NCBI GenBank assembly: GCA_002407865.1
Contig: DHPI01000009.1
Span: 25,540-31,410 of the forward strand
DNA from: Spirochaetia bacterium UBA5368
GTDB taxonomy: Bacteria > Spirochaetota > UBA4802 > UBA5368
Direction: 5' to 3'
Length of the DNA: 5,871 nt
Notes under the pieces: model-generated
Databases searched by the model: none
Told to the model about the DNA's origin: nothing
What the model saw: the letters and a program-made list of their open reading frames with translations, nothing else
Shown: positions 1 through 5,796 of the stretch, one piece after another
Numbering within the stretch: position 1 is the stretch's first letter
How the letters are laid out: each line of letters starts with the position of its first letter
Program-made: the position numbers and the translations under genes

Positions 1-1404
1 AGGAAGAACGCGGTCCCCGCGTTGATTGAAGCGCTTGGCCATGAAAGCCGCACCGTGCGCCTTCAGGCGGTGCGCGCACTCGGTGAGATCGGGGATAGTA
101 TTGCGGTGCCGCGCCTTGTGGAAAGGCTGGACGACCCCGACGCAGCCGTGCGGGACGCCATTGTACAGGCGCTTCGAATCATTAACGCGCCGCTGACGCG
201 CGGGATTCTGGAGGATATCCTTTCCGGAGGGAACGGTGTCCAGAGGGTGGAGGCCGCCGGCGCGCTTGGCGTACTGGGCGATACGGATGCCGTGCCGGCG
301 CTCATTGATGCACTCAAAGATGCCGATCCGCAGGTGCGCTGCGGCGCCACATGGGCGCTCGGATTGCTGCGCGATGCCCGCGCTGTGCCGGCCCTTGTCG
401 AGACTGCCGGCGGCGACCCGCAGGCCGCCACTTTCGCCATTCGGGCGCTTGGCGAAATCGGCGACAGGTCGGCCGTGGAGCCGCTTATCGCACTTGTGCG
501 TTCGGCACGTGGGGACGTGAAAGCCGATGCGGCCGCCGCCCTTGGCATGATCGGTGATGTGCGCGCGGTCGCGTCCATTTTGGAAGCGGTCAGCGATGAG
601 TGGATGCGGGAGCAGCTTTTCCGAACCATGAACGCGCCGGAGTTCGCCGCGGAGCTTTTTACGATCGTTGCAACGGCCGCCGGAGCGGTCCGGCGCGATG
701 CGGCGGCGCTCCTTGGCGGGATTGCGGACCCGGCTGCGACGCCCCTGCTGATTGTTATGCTTGGCGACGGCGACCCGCGTATACGGGAGACCGCCGCGGA
801 CGCGTTAGGCTTTCGCGGCGACCGCATCGCCGTTGCGCCGCTTGTTGCGCGTCTCGGTGATGCCGACGGCGGCGTACGGGCGAAGGCCGCGCATTCGCTT
901 GGAGCGCTGAGGCATGAGAGCGCCCTCGCTCCCCTCATGGATGCGATGGGCGACGCAGACGGGTTGGTGCGCGCCAACGCGGCAAAGGCGCTTGGCAGCC
1001 TGAAAAATCCGAAGGCGCGCGAATGCCTCGCCGCCGCGGTGCGCGATGGTGACGACGGCGTGGCGATTAACGCGGTGTGGGCGCTCGGGGAAATCGGCAC
1101 GGTTGAATCGGTCGCGGCGATAGCCGCGGCGATTGAACGCCGCAACGAGGAAATCACCTACATGGCCGTGATGGCGCTTGGAAAGATCGGTGCGATTGAG
1201 TGTGTGGAGCCGCTCATCGGAACGCTGGAGTGCGACAGCGAACGGGTGAAACTCCAGGCGGCTTTGATACTCGGCGCAATCGGCGACGGCCGCGCGACGG
1301 CGCCGCTTGCGGCGCTTGCCGGCGATACAAGCGAATATGTCCGCGCCGCGGCGCAGGCGGCCGTGGACACGATTGCAGCCCGCAGAAATTCCATGTACCA
1401 CTGA
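1..1404 (+). CDS. HEAT-repeat (PBS-lyase type) protein, 5'-truncated by window edge
   Basis: The reading frame is open from base 1 (codons read RKNAVPALIEALGHES) to a TGA at 1402-1404, so the gene starts upstream of the window. An internal TTG at 22 is not a credible start, because it falls inside a repeat. The visible 467 residues are almost entirely tandem HEAT/PBS-lyase repeats of about 30-32 residues. They follow the pattern AVxPLIxxLxDxDxxVRxxAAxALGxIGD, and I count about 15 units. The fifth (around residues 132-160) is shortened, and the seventh (around 192-217, with DEWMREQLFRTMN) has lost the consensus. No catalytic motif, membrane segment or signal peptide is visible; any such domain would lie upstream. 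Proteins of this kind are usually scaffolds for protein-protein contacts, and some are linked to phycobilin lyase activity. A phycobilin role is unlikely here, so the function is unassigned. It converges on the aldolase gene. Confidence 0.9.
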   Translation, partial: RKNAVPALIEALGHESRTVRLQAVRALGEIGDSIAVPRLVERLDDPDAAVRDAIVQALRIINAPLTRGILEDILSGGNGVQRVEAAGALGVLGDTDAVPALIDALKDADPQVRCGATWALGLLRDARAVPALVETAGGDPQAATFAIRALGEIGDRSAVEPLIALVRSARGDVKADAAAALGMIGDVRAVASILEAVSDEWMREQLFRTMNAPEFAAELFTIVATAAGAVRRDAAALLGGIADPAATPLLIVMLGDGDPRIRETAADALGFRGDRIAVAPLVARLGDADGGVRAKAAHSLGALRHESALAPLMDAMGDADGLVRANAAKALGSLKNPKARECLAAAVRDGDDGVAINAVWALGEIGTVESVAAIAAAIERRNEEITYMAVMALGKIGAIECVEPLIGTLECDSERVKLQAALILGAIGDGRATAPLAALAGDTSEYVRAAAQAAVDTIAARRNSMYH

Positions 1405-1405
1405 C

Positions 1406-1429
1406 CGCGCCGATGCGGGTAGCGGCGCG
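1406..1429. terminator. GC-rich hairpin between convergent stop codons, possible weak terminator
   Basis: A perfect 7-bp inverted repeat pairs CGCGCCG (1406-1412) with CGGCGCG (1423-1429) around a 10-base loop. It fills almost exactly the 25-base gap between the HEAT-gene stop and the aldolase stop. On the plus strand it is followed by TCATAATGTTTCG and then ATTATTTTG, which is T-rich but not a clean U-tract. The minus-strand exit has no T-run. It may slow or end transcription of the HEAT gene, or reduce collision between the converging transcripts, but it does not meet the strict criteria for an intrinsic terminator. Confidence 0.35.
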
Positions 1430-2608
1430 TCATAATGTTTCGATTATTTTGCGGTACTCCTTTACGCACATCAATTCGATGTCGACCATGCTTCGAAACG
1501 CGTCGGTGAAATCGCGCTCGCCGGTGGTGAAAAGGCCATGGCCGTACACGATGGCGCCGCGCCTGCCCGCGATTGCCGGAGGCAGTGTGTTGCACAGTCC
1601 GTACGGGCCGGTGCCGACCTCGCCGGGGACGATCGGTACGCCGCAGACAAAACGCCGCTCCGCGCAGCTTTTGTGGCACGAGCCCCGGTTGGCGCAGGTG
1701 TCTTTTTTGTCGCACAGCATCGACATGATGACGCTGAATTTCGGGTGCCCGTGTAAAATGGCCGACATGGCCGTGCGCGAGTATATTTCGCGGTGCGCCG
1801 AAAACTCGCTGGACGCGGTGATGCCGGCGCACGACGAATTGTCGACCGGGCAGGGGTCTATACAGCCCGCGAGCTCGTCGAGCGAGCTGCCTGTCTGGCT
1901 TACATAAATGACGCCGCCGAGGCGGTACGAGATGTTGCCGAAGAACGAATCGACCAGGCGGCACTCCACGGTGCGCCGGCCGGCCTGGATGATCGCGCCG
2001 ATCGCATCGCCACGTGCCTCGAATGGGCCGCGAAAGAGGTGAACGCCCGCCAACGCGCCTGATACATAGTTATCGTATGCGGCGATCGTCGAGACGATAC
2101 GCCGCATTGTATTCGGATCAAGCCCGCCGCGGCGCGCCTCGACGGCGGCGTCGGAAAAAAATTTCACGAATGACGCGAAGCATATCGAGCTGAAGGTGAC
2201 GAAGGCCTGCTCGGGGCTTACCGTGCCCCATGTCACGATGCCCCGCCCCGGGATGACCGCTCCCTTGCGCTTTTTCAGCGCCGCGATGACGGCCGACGCG
2301 CTGAGCTCGCGCACCAGCGGAATATCGTGAAGGAATGTGCGTGTCTCGCTGTCTTCGGGACGAATACATTCCGCGCCGCCGTCGTGCTCGGCAAGAAAGT
2401 TTAGTAACGACGCGTACGGCTCTGCCGGGGCCGCGTAAAGGATGCTGTTGATGTTGAGGCCGCGCGTGATTTCGGCTAACATGGGTATGGCCGCGTCATC
2501 CCTGTTCCAGACGAACTCCGCGTCGATGCCGCCCAATAGCGGCGAGCCGGCGTCGCAGAGGCCCTGCGCTGTGAGCTTGCCTGCGTATTTGTTCAGGAGC
2601 GCTTCCAT
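1430..2608 (-). CDS. Class II aldolase/adducin-family protein with N-terminal degenerate domain and Cys-rich clusters
   Basis: A 392-residue protein, against roughly 200-250 for simple class II aldolases such as L-fuculose-1-phosphate aldolase. The C-terminal half (about 165-392) carries the family signature in order: GNIS (224-227), SQTG (237-240), SSE with Glu268 and His272, HGHP (His286, His288) and YGHGL (His357). The three histidines are the expected divalent-metal ligands and Glu268 the probable catalytic acid, so this half looks active in retro-aldol or epimerase-type chemistry. The N-terminal 160 residues resemble a decayed aldolase copy (HDIPLV at 94-99, GRGIVTWG at 121-128, where the usual His is Arg). 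Cysteines cluster at 249/253/260 and 299/305/311/315/322, which is unusual. I chose the ATG at 2608, preceded 11 bases upstream by GGGGAG; an ATG at 2629 is possible but has a weaker ribosome site. The gene overlaps the AOR end by 16 bases, implying one operon with coupled translation. The substrate is unknown. Confidence 0.88.
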   Translation of the reverse strand: MEALLNKYAGKLTAQGLCDAGSPLLGGIDAEFVWNRDDAAIPMLAEITRGLNINSILYAAPAEPYASLLNFLAEHDGGAECIRPEDSETRTFLHDIPLVRELSASAVIAALKKRKGAVIPGRGIVTWGTVSPEQAFVTFSSICFASFVKFFSDAAVEARRGGLDPNTMRRIVSTIAAYDNYVSGALAGVHLFRGPFEARGDAIGAIIQAGRRTVECRLVDSFFGNISYRLGGVIYVSQTGSSLDELAGCIDPCPVDNSSCAGITASSEFSAHREIYSRTAMSAILHGHPKFSVIMSMLCDKKDTCANRGSCHKSCAERRFVCGVPIVPGEVGTGPYGLCNTLPPAIAGRRGAIVYGHGLFTTGERDFTDAFRSMVDIELMCVKEYRKIIETL

Positions 2609-4344
2609 GGTATGCCGAGCTCCCCGCATTTTTGTTCCGTCGGCATCCCGTTTTCGTCGAGGCCGCGGATTTTATAATAGTCCGAGCGAGCGCGTAAAAA
2701 ATCCCCGCGCGGGATTGGACGCACGTCAATGCCGTCGCCGCCGGTGCCGCTGTCGGCAAAAAATCTCGGCGGGAGGTCGTCGTCGTCCGCGATAAATCCG
2801 TTCATGGCGTTCATTGCGCGTTCGTTGTAGTAAATTCGTTCGCCCGCACGGAGCAGATCGTGGGCGGTGGCCGTCACACCGGTAACGCCGTGAAACGCGC
2901 GCGCATATTCCTCGAGTGAGGCCGCGAAGAACAGAAACTTGCATGCCGTAAGCGAGTCGATAACGGCGTTCATGTCTTCGGCGATTTTGATGATGCGCGC
3001 CTTGCCGCTGAACGTGAACCTGTCGGTGGCGACGGGCTTGCGCAGAATCTCGTGTGAGATGGGATAGGCGCGCAGGTGGCAGCCGCCCCGCGTCGATGTG
3101 GCGTAGGCGAGCGCCATGCCGTATGCGCCGCGCGGGTCGTAGGCGGGCAGCTCGAGCATTTTTACGCTCATGGAGAGCTCGGGGCGGCCCAGCTTCTTCG
3201 CATAGCGGTACGAGCCGGCCTTGAGCTCCACCCCGATGCCGCGCGACGCCGCGATGTCATTGAGAATGTCCACAAGCCCGGCGGGCGATATCGAGCCGCC
3301 CGTCAGCTCAAGGTGGCAGGCGATTGTCGAGGCCGCGGATATGGTGTCCATGCCCGCCTCGTTGCAGATGCGGTTTGCCTCGACCACCGCGTCGATGTCG
3401 GAGTTGCCGATAAGGGCGCTGAAGTGTGACATGGTTTCGAATTCAGGGATCAACTGGCCGCCCGCGCCCCTCTTTTTGCAGAGGATGTGGCATCCCGCAC
3501 ACCCGGTCTTTTTCGTCTGATAGCGCTGCGCGTATTCGTGTGCGTTCATCGACGGCGCCGCCTCGAAACGGGTTGCCCTGAAGTTGTCGGTCGGCATCAT
3601 GCGGCGGCTGTGCATAAGGTCGTAGAGCGCGCCGGTGCCGAACTCGGAGATTCCCAGCGCGCCCTTCAGCGCGGGCGAGGCGGCCGCGAGCCTGAAAATA
3701 TCCTCGCGCGCCTTTGCAAGCTCGTCTTCGTCGAAGACGCCGGGTGCGCCGCTTCCGTTTACGGCGATGTATTTCAGCTTTTTCGCCGCCATCACAAGAC
3801 CCAGCCCGCCGCGTCCCGCGCAGTAATGGCCGTCGGTTACGATGGACGCGAAGAGCACGCCGTTCTCGGCCGCGGGGCCGACTACCGCGGTGGAAGCGGC
3901 GTTGACGCGCTCCGCGACCCTTGACGTGGACTCGCCCCTGATGGCTTCGGCATCGGCAAAGGTGACGCTGCCGTCGTTGATGCTGACGCCGCGCCAGGCG
4001 TTTGACGCACCGGAGATGATGACGCCGTCGAATCCCGCCTTCTTGATCTGCGTGCCGAACCTGCCCCCGACTGAGGCGTCGCACACCGCGCTGGTCTGCG
4101 GCGAGCGCGACATGATGGACATCCTGCCCGACGCCGGCGACTTTGTGCTGACCAGCGGCCCGGTGAACAGGAGCAGCGGCATGTCGGGATGGTCGTACGG
4201 CAGCGTAATGAAATTGCGCAGGTAATGGCCCGCAAGCCCCGTGCCGCCGATATACGATTCGTAAAGCGACGCGGGTGGCTCCTCAACAGTAAAGGAGCTG
4301 TGCGTAAGGTCGATGCGCAGAATTTTTCCGGTCCATCCGTACAT
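2593..4344 (-). CDS. Aldehyde ferredoxin oxidoreductase (AOR) family, tungsto/molybdopterin enzyme
   Basis: A 583-residue cytoplasmic enzyme, close to the usual AOR length of about 600. Members carry a bis-pterin tungsten (or molybdenum) centre plus one [4Fe-4S] cluster, and oxidise aldehydes to acids with ferredoxin as acceptor. Visible signatures: the N-terminal MYGWTGKILRIDLT start, GGTGL (33-37), ASGR (71-74), GGRFGTQIKKAGFDGVI (93-109), GRGGLGLVMAAKKLKYIAV (178-196), the cluster motif Cys282-x2-Cys285-x3-Cys289 with the fourth ligand Cys468 (DSLTACKF), PEFETM (300-305), DPRGAYG (403-409), and the C-terminal DDLPPR and YYKIRGLDENGMPT. All cluster cysteines are present, so it should be active. 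I chose the ATG at 4344 because it matches the family N-terminus, although no good ribosome site precedes it. An ATG at 4530 is rejected because it lies inside lexA. The substrate class (AOR, FOR, GOR or other) cannot be read from sequence alone. The downstream aldolase gene suggests a sugar-derived aldehyde. No small ferredoxin-like or MoaD-like partner gene adjoins it. Confidence 0.95.
   Translation of the reverse strand: MYGWTGKILRIDLTHSSFTVEEPPASLYESYIGGTGLAGHYLRNFITLPYDHPDMPLLLFTGPLVSTKSPASGRMSIMSRSPQTSAVCDASVGGRFGTQIKKAGFDGVIISGASNAWRGVSINDGSVTFADAEAIRGESTSRVAERVNAASTAVVGPAAENGVLFASIVTDGHYCAGRGGLGLVMAAKKLKYIAVNGSGAPGVFDEDELAKAREDIFRLAAASPALKGALGISEFGTGALYDLMHSRRMMPTDNFRATRFEAAPSMNAHEYAQRYQTKKTGCAGCHILCKKRGAGGQLIPEFETMSHFSALIGNSDIDAVVEANRICNEAGMDTISAASTIACHLELTGGSISPAGLVDILNDIAASRGIGVELKAGSYRYAKKLGRPELSMSVKMLELPAYDPRGAYGMALAYATSTRGGCHLRAYPISHEILRKPVATDRFTFSGKARIIKIAEDMNAVIDSLTACKFLFFAASLEEYARAFHGVTGVTATAHDLLRAGERIYYNERAMNAMNGFIADDDDLPPRFFADSGTGGDGIDVRPIPRGDFLRARSDYYKIRGLDENGMPTEQKCGELGIPWKRS
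2620..2625 (-). promoter_or_regulatory. Ribosome binding site supporting the aldolase start at 2608
   Basis: GGGGAG on the minus strand lies 11 bases before the ATG at 2608, inside the last codons of AOR. The spacing is slightly long. It nevertheless favours 2608 over the upstream ATG at 2629, which has only a weak CGGA upstream. Ribosomes ending AOR at 2593 would be next to this start, so re-initiation is likely. Confidence 0.5.
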
Positions 4345-4414
4345 GCCGCGAAACGTACCGCGTAAGCGCGAATTGTAAAGAATAAAAGCGCCGCAGCGGG
4401 AAAGACTTTTTTTC

Positions 4415-4443
4415 TTGACATATATACCGATGTTTAGTAGTAT
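4415..4443 (+). promoter_or_regulatory. lexA promoter, sigma70 type
   Basis: An exact TTGACA -35 (4415-4420) is followed by a 17-base spacer and the -10 hexamer TAGTAT (4438-4443, four of six consensus bases). It lies 38 bases before the lexA ATG, leaving a leader of about 30 bases. An overlapping TATATT at 4441-4446 could also serve but gives a 20-base spacer. The AT-rich run here stands out from the GC-rich flanks. Confidence 0.72.
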
Positions 4444-4457
4444 ATTGTTTAGTATAC
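4431..4457. promoter_or_regulatory. Candidate LexA operator: two TGTTTAGTA direct repeats across the -10
   Basis: TGTTTAGTA occurs at 4431-4439 and again at 4446-4454, a period of 15 bases on either side of the lexA -10. Within this stretch TAGTATA also repeats (4438-4444 and 4450-4456), and GTATA (4440-4444) pairs as a dyad with TATAC (4453-4457). A repressor bound here would block RNA polymerase, as expected for LexA autoregulation. It is not the E. coli CTG-N10-CAG box, nor the TTTG-N5-CAAA type I recall for Leptospira. That LexA is the binder is inference. Confidence 0.5.
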
Positions 4458-4467
4458 GCACTTTGCA
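4439..4467 (-). promoter_or_regulatory. Possible promoter for the AOR-aldolase operon
   Basis: On the minus strand TATACT (4439-4444, five of six matches to TATAAT) lies 17 bases after TGCAAA (4462-4467, only three of six matches to TTGACA). It would give a leader of roughly 85-90 bases before the AOR ATG and would overlap the lexA promoter and its repeats. The poor -35 keeps this tentative. A second TATACT sits 12 bases away (4451-4456), and a TACAAT occurs nearer the gene at 4372-4377, but neither has a convincing -35. No known riboswitch was recognised in the leader. Confidence 0.25.
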
Positions 4468-4468
4468 C

Positions 4469-4475
4469 AGGGGGG
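4469..4475 (+). promoter_or_regulatory. Ribosome binding site fixing the lexA start
   Basis: AGGGGGG ends five bases before the ATG at 4481, a strong Shine-Dalgarno site at good spacing. It fixes the start at 4481 and excludes an upstream TTG at 4415, which is part of the -35 hexamer. Confidence 0.75.
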
Positions 4476-4480
4476 CAGGT

Positions 4481-5089
4481 ATGAAGAAAGACCTCACCGA
4501 GAGGCAGGATCTCATTTTTAATTTTATCAAGGATTACACGCGCGAGTGCGGATTTCCGCCGACGGTGCGCGAGATCGGCGACGAGTTCGGCATCACCGTC
4601 AAGGGGGCCTACGACCACCTCAAGGCCATCGAGAAGAAAGGATACATCCGCTGTACGCAGAATAAATCGCGCGCAATCGAGCTCCTTGTCGACAGAAGCG
4701 ACATTGCCCCCGTAGATGCGACGCCGATTCCCCTCCTTGGCAGAATAGCCGCCGGAGCGCCCATCCTTGCGCAGGAGAACGTGGAGGAGTATCTTAGCTT
4801 TCCCGGCCCGGCGTTTGCCGGCGGCGAATTTTTTGCCCTGAAGGTAAAGGGCGATTCAATGACCGGGGAGGGCATATTCGACGGCGACATAGCCATTATC
4901 CGCAGCCAGAACACGGCAAATAACGGCGATATCGTGGCGGCGCTCATTGACGACGAGGCTACGCTGAAGATATTCAAGAGGGCCGGTAGTTCAATCACCC
5001 TGATGCCCGCGAACGAGGCGTATCGTCCCATTGTGGTCGAAAGCGTCGAGATACTTGGAAAGCTTGCCGGCGTGTTCCGCCGCTATTGA
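4481..5089 (+). CDS. lexA: LexA, SOS-response transcriptional repressor and self-cleaving protease
   Basis: A 202-residue protein, the same length as E. coli LexA. It represses DNA-damage genes and is inactivated by RecA-stimulated self-cleavage. Residues 1-70 form the winged helix-turn-helix, with GFPPTVREIGDEFGIT (24-39) and KGAYDHLKAIEKKGYI (41-56). A short linker leads into the peptidase S24 domain. The cleavage bond is Ala91-Gly92 (RIAAGAP), the catalytic serine is Ser126 (KGDSM) and the catalytic lysine is Lys163 (EATLKIF). The DGDIAII motif (134-140) is also typical. All functional residues are intact. The DNA-binding helix matches spirochaete-type LexA better than the E. coli type (SPNAAEEHLKAL), so the operator is probably also different. 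The gene has its own promoter, diverges from AOR and converges on the NUDIX gene, so it is probably monocistronic and autoregulated. Confidence 0.97.
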   Translation: MKKDLTERQDLIFNFIKDYTRECGFPPTVREIGDEFGITVKGAYDHLKAIEKKGYIRCTQNKSRAIELLVDRSDIAPVDATPIPLLGRIAAGAPILAQENVEEYLSFPGPAFAGGEFFALKVKGDSMTGEGIFDGDIAIIRSQNTANNGDIVAALIDDEATLKIFKRAGSSITLMPANEAYRPIVVESVEILGKLAGVFRRY

Positions 5090-5111
5090 GACGCGCTTTT
5101 GCGTTGGCAGC

Positions 5112-5663
5112 CTACGCCTGAGCGCCGCCTGTAACCAGTGATCGCGCCATTGCCCATGCGGCCATCGTCATGCCGTCGTATATTTCGTTGGCGCGTATCT
5201 TCGCGTCGATTTCTTCCGGCATACAAAACTCGTATTCGAATTCTTCAGTGTCGTCCATCCGGTAGCGTGATGACGGTGTGAGATCGCGCGCAATAAACAC
5301 GTGTGCCTGCTCGTCGATGATGCCGTTGCAGGGGTTAAAAAAACCGACTTTTTCAAGCGCGCCGTCGCGGCCCGTTTCTTCGATGAGTTCCTTGCGCGCG
5401 ATTGCGTGCGGTTCGTCGCCGTCGCGCATGCCGCCCGCGGGGAACTCGAGGCTTTCGCGGGCGTCGAGGTGCCGGTACTGCCGCACAAGGATGAGCCGCC
5501 CGTCGGGGAGCATCGGCAGAATTATTACCGAGCCGGCGGTGTGCACGTAATGGTATTCGCTTTCTTTTCCAGAAGGAAGCAGCACCCTGTCGAGCAGATA
5601 GCTCCACCACGGATTTGTAAACATTACACGAGAGTCAATTTTTTTCCATCGTCCCAGCGCCAT
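5112..5663 (-). CDS. NUDIX hydrolase, ADP-ribose pyrophosphatase-like
   Basis: A 183-residue protein typical in size for NudF/ADPRase-type enzymes, which hydrolyse ADP-ribose or related nucleoside diphosphate compounds to monophosphates using Mg2+. The NUDIX box spans 77-99: Gly77, five residues, Asp83 where Glu is usual, seven residues, then KELIEETG (91-98). The metal-binding Glu92, Glu95 and Glu96 are kept, while the usual Arg of the REXXEE motif is Lys91. LEFPAGG (72-78) leads into the box. The downstream pattern Pro111-x2-Gly114-x2-AspGlu(117-118)-x4-Phe123-x-Ala125 is typical of ADP-sugar-hydrolysing members. I chose the ATG at 5663, preceded 10 bases upstream by GGAGG; a start at 5744 would run through the promoter. 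It is a single gene converging on lexA with a 22-base gap. The exact substrate is uncertain. Confidence 0.9.
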   Translation of the reverse strand: MALGRWKKIDSRVMFTNPWWSYLLDRVLLPSGKESEYHYVHTAGSVIILPMLPDGRLILVRQYRHLDARESLEFPAGGMRDGDEPHAIARKELIEETGRDGALEKVGFFNPCNGIIDEQAHVFIARDLTPSSRYRMDDTEEFEYEFCMPEEIDAKIRANEIYDGMTMAAWAMARSLVTGGAQA

Positions 5664-5673
5664 ACCCGCACCG

Positions 5674-5678
5674 CCTCC
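5674..5678 (-). promoter_or_regulatory. Ribosome binding site fixing the NUDIX start
   Basis: GGAGG on the minus strand lies 10 bases before the ATG at 5663. It supports this start over the in-frame ATG at 5744, which lies upstream of the promoter and cannot be on the transcript if that promoter is used. Confidence 0.6.
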
Positions 5679-5696
5679 AGTGTTGTTATGCGGTTC

Positions 5697-5725
5697 CCGA
5701 TACGGCTTTTGCGGGCGTCTGTCAA
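5697..5725 (-). promoter_or_regulatory. NUDIX gene promoter, sigma70 type
   Basis: On the minus strand an exact TTGACA (5720-5725) is followed by a 17-base spacer and TATCGG (5697-5702), which matches TATAAT at three of six positions. It lies 34 bases before the ATG at 5663, giving a leader of about 27 bases that contains the GGAGG site. The exact -35 and spacing match the lexA promoter layout, but the weak -10 lowers confidence. Confidence 0.5.
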
Positions 5726-5726
5726 G

Positions 5727-5796
5727 CCCGAAAGCAAATCCCACGGGTCACTTTAATAAAGGGGATGTCGAAGGCGGAGGATTCGATGCTTTCGGG
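5727..5796. repeat. 10-bp inverted repeat flanking the upstream edge of the NUDIX promoter
   Basis: CCCGAAAGCA (5727-5736) and its exact reverse complement TGCTTTCGGG (5787-5796) are separated by 50 bases. The inner arm ends one base from the NUDIX -35. The spacer contains a smaller dyad, TCGAA (5768-5772) and TTCGA (5782-5786). On the plus strand the outer arm is followed by ATTTTTA, so it could be a large-loop terminator for a plus-strand transcript. It could equally be a two-site operator for the NUDIX gene, or chance. Confidence 0.4.

Noticed and set aside
63..1157. Long minus-strand open frame (364 codons) antisense to the HEAT gene
   Set aside because: Its translation is a low-complexity Ser/Ala/Arg/Pro-rich sequence, typical of the reverse strand of a GC-rich gene. 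The plus strand shows clear HEAT repeats.
1158..1964. Minus-strand open frame (268 codons) across the HEAT and aldolase 3' ends
   Set aside because: It is out of frame with the well-supported aldolase and is Arg/His/Pro-rich, with no recognisable domain.
3443..4084. Minus-strand open frame (213 codons) inside AOR
   Set aside because: Arg-rich shadow frame; the AOR frame carries all family motifs over the same bases.
4415..4480. Upstream TTG start for lexA
   Set aside because: The TTG is part of the TTGACA -35, so it is upstream of the transcript; the strong ribosome site precedes the ATG at 4481.
4345..4530. N-terminal extension of AOR to an ATG at 4530
   Set aside because: It would cross the lexA promoter and the first 50 bases of lexA, and its residues match no AOR sequence. 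The family start MYGWTGK begins at 4344.
5090..5111. Possible terminator between lexA and the NUDIX gene (ACGC, then GCTTTT, then GCGT)
   Set aside because: The stem is only four base pairs with no following T-tract, too weak to call.
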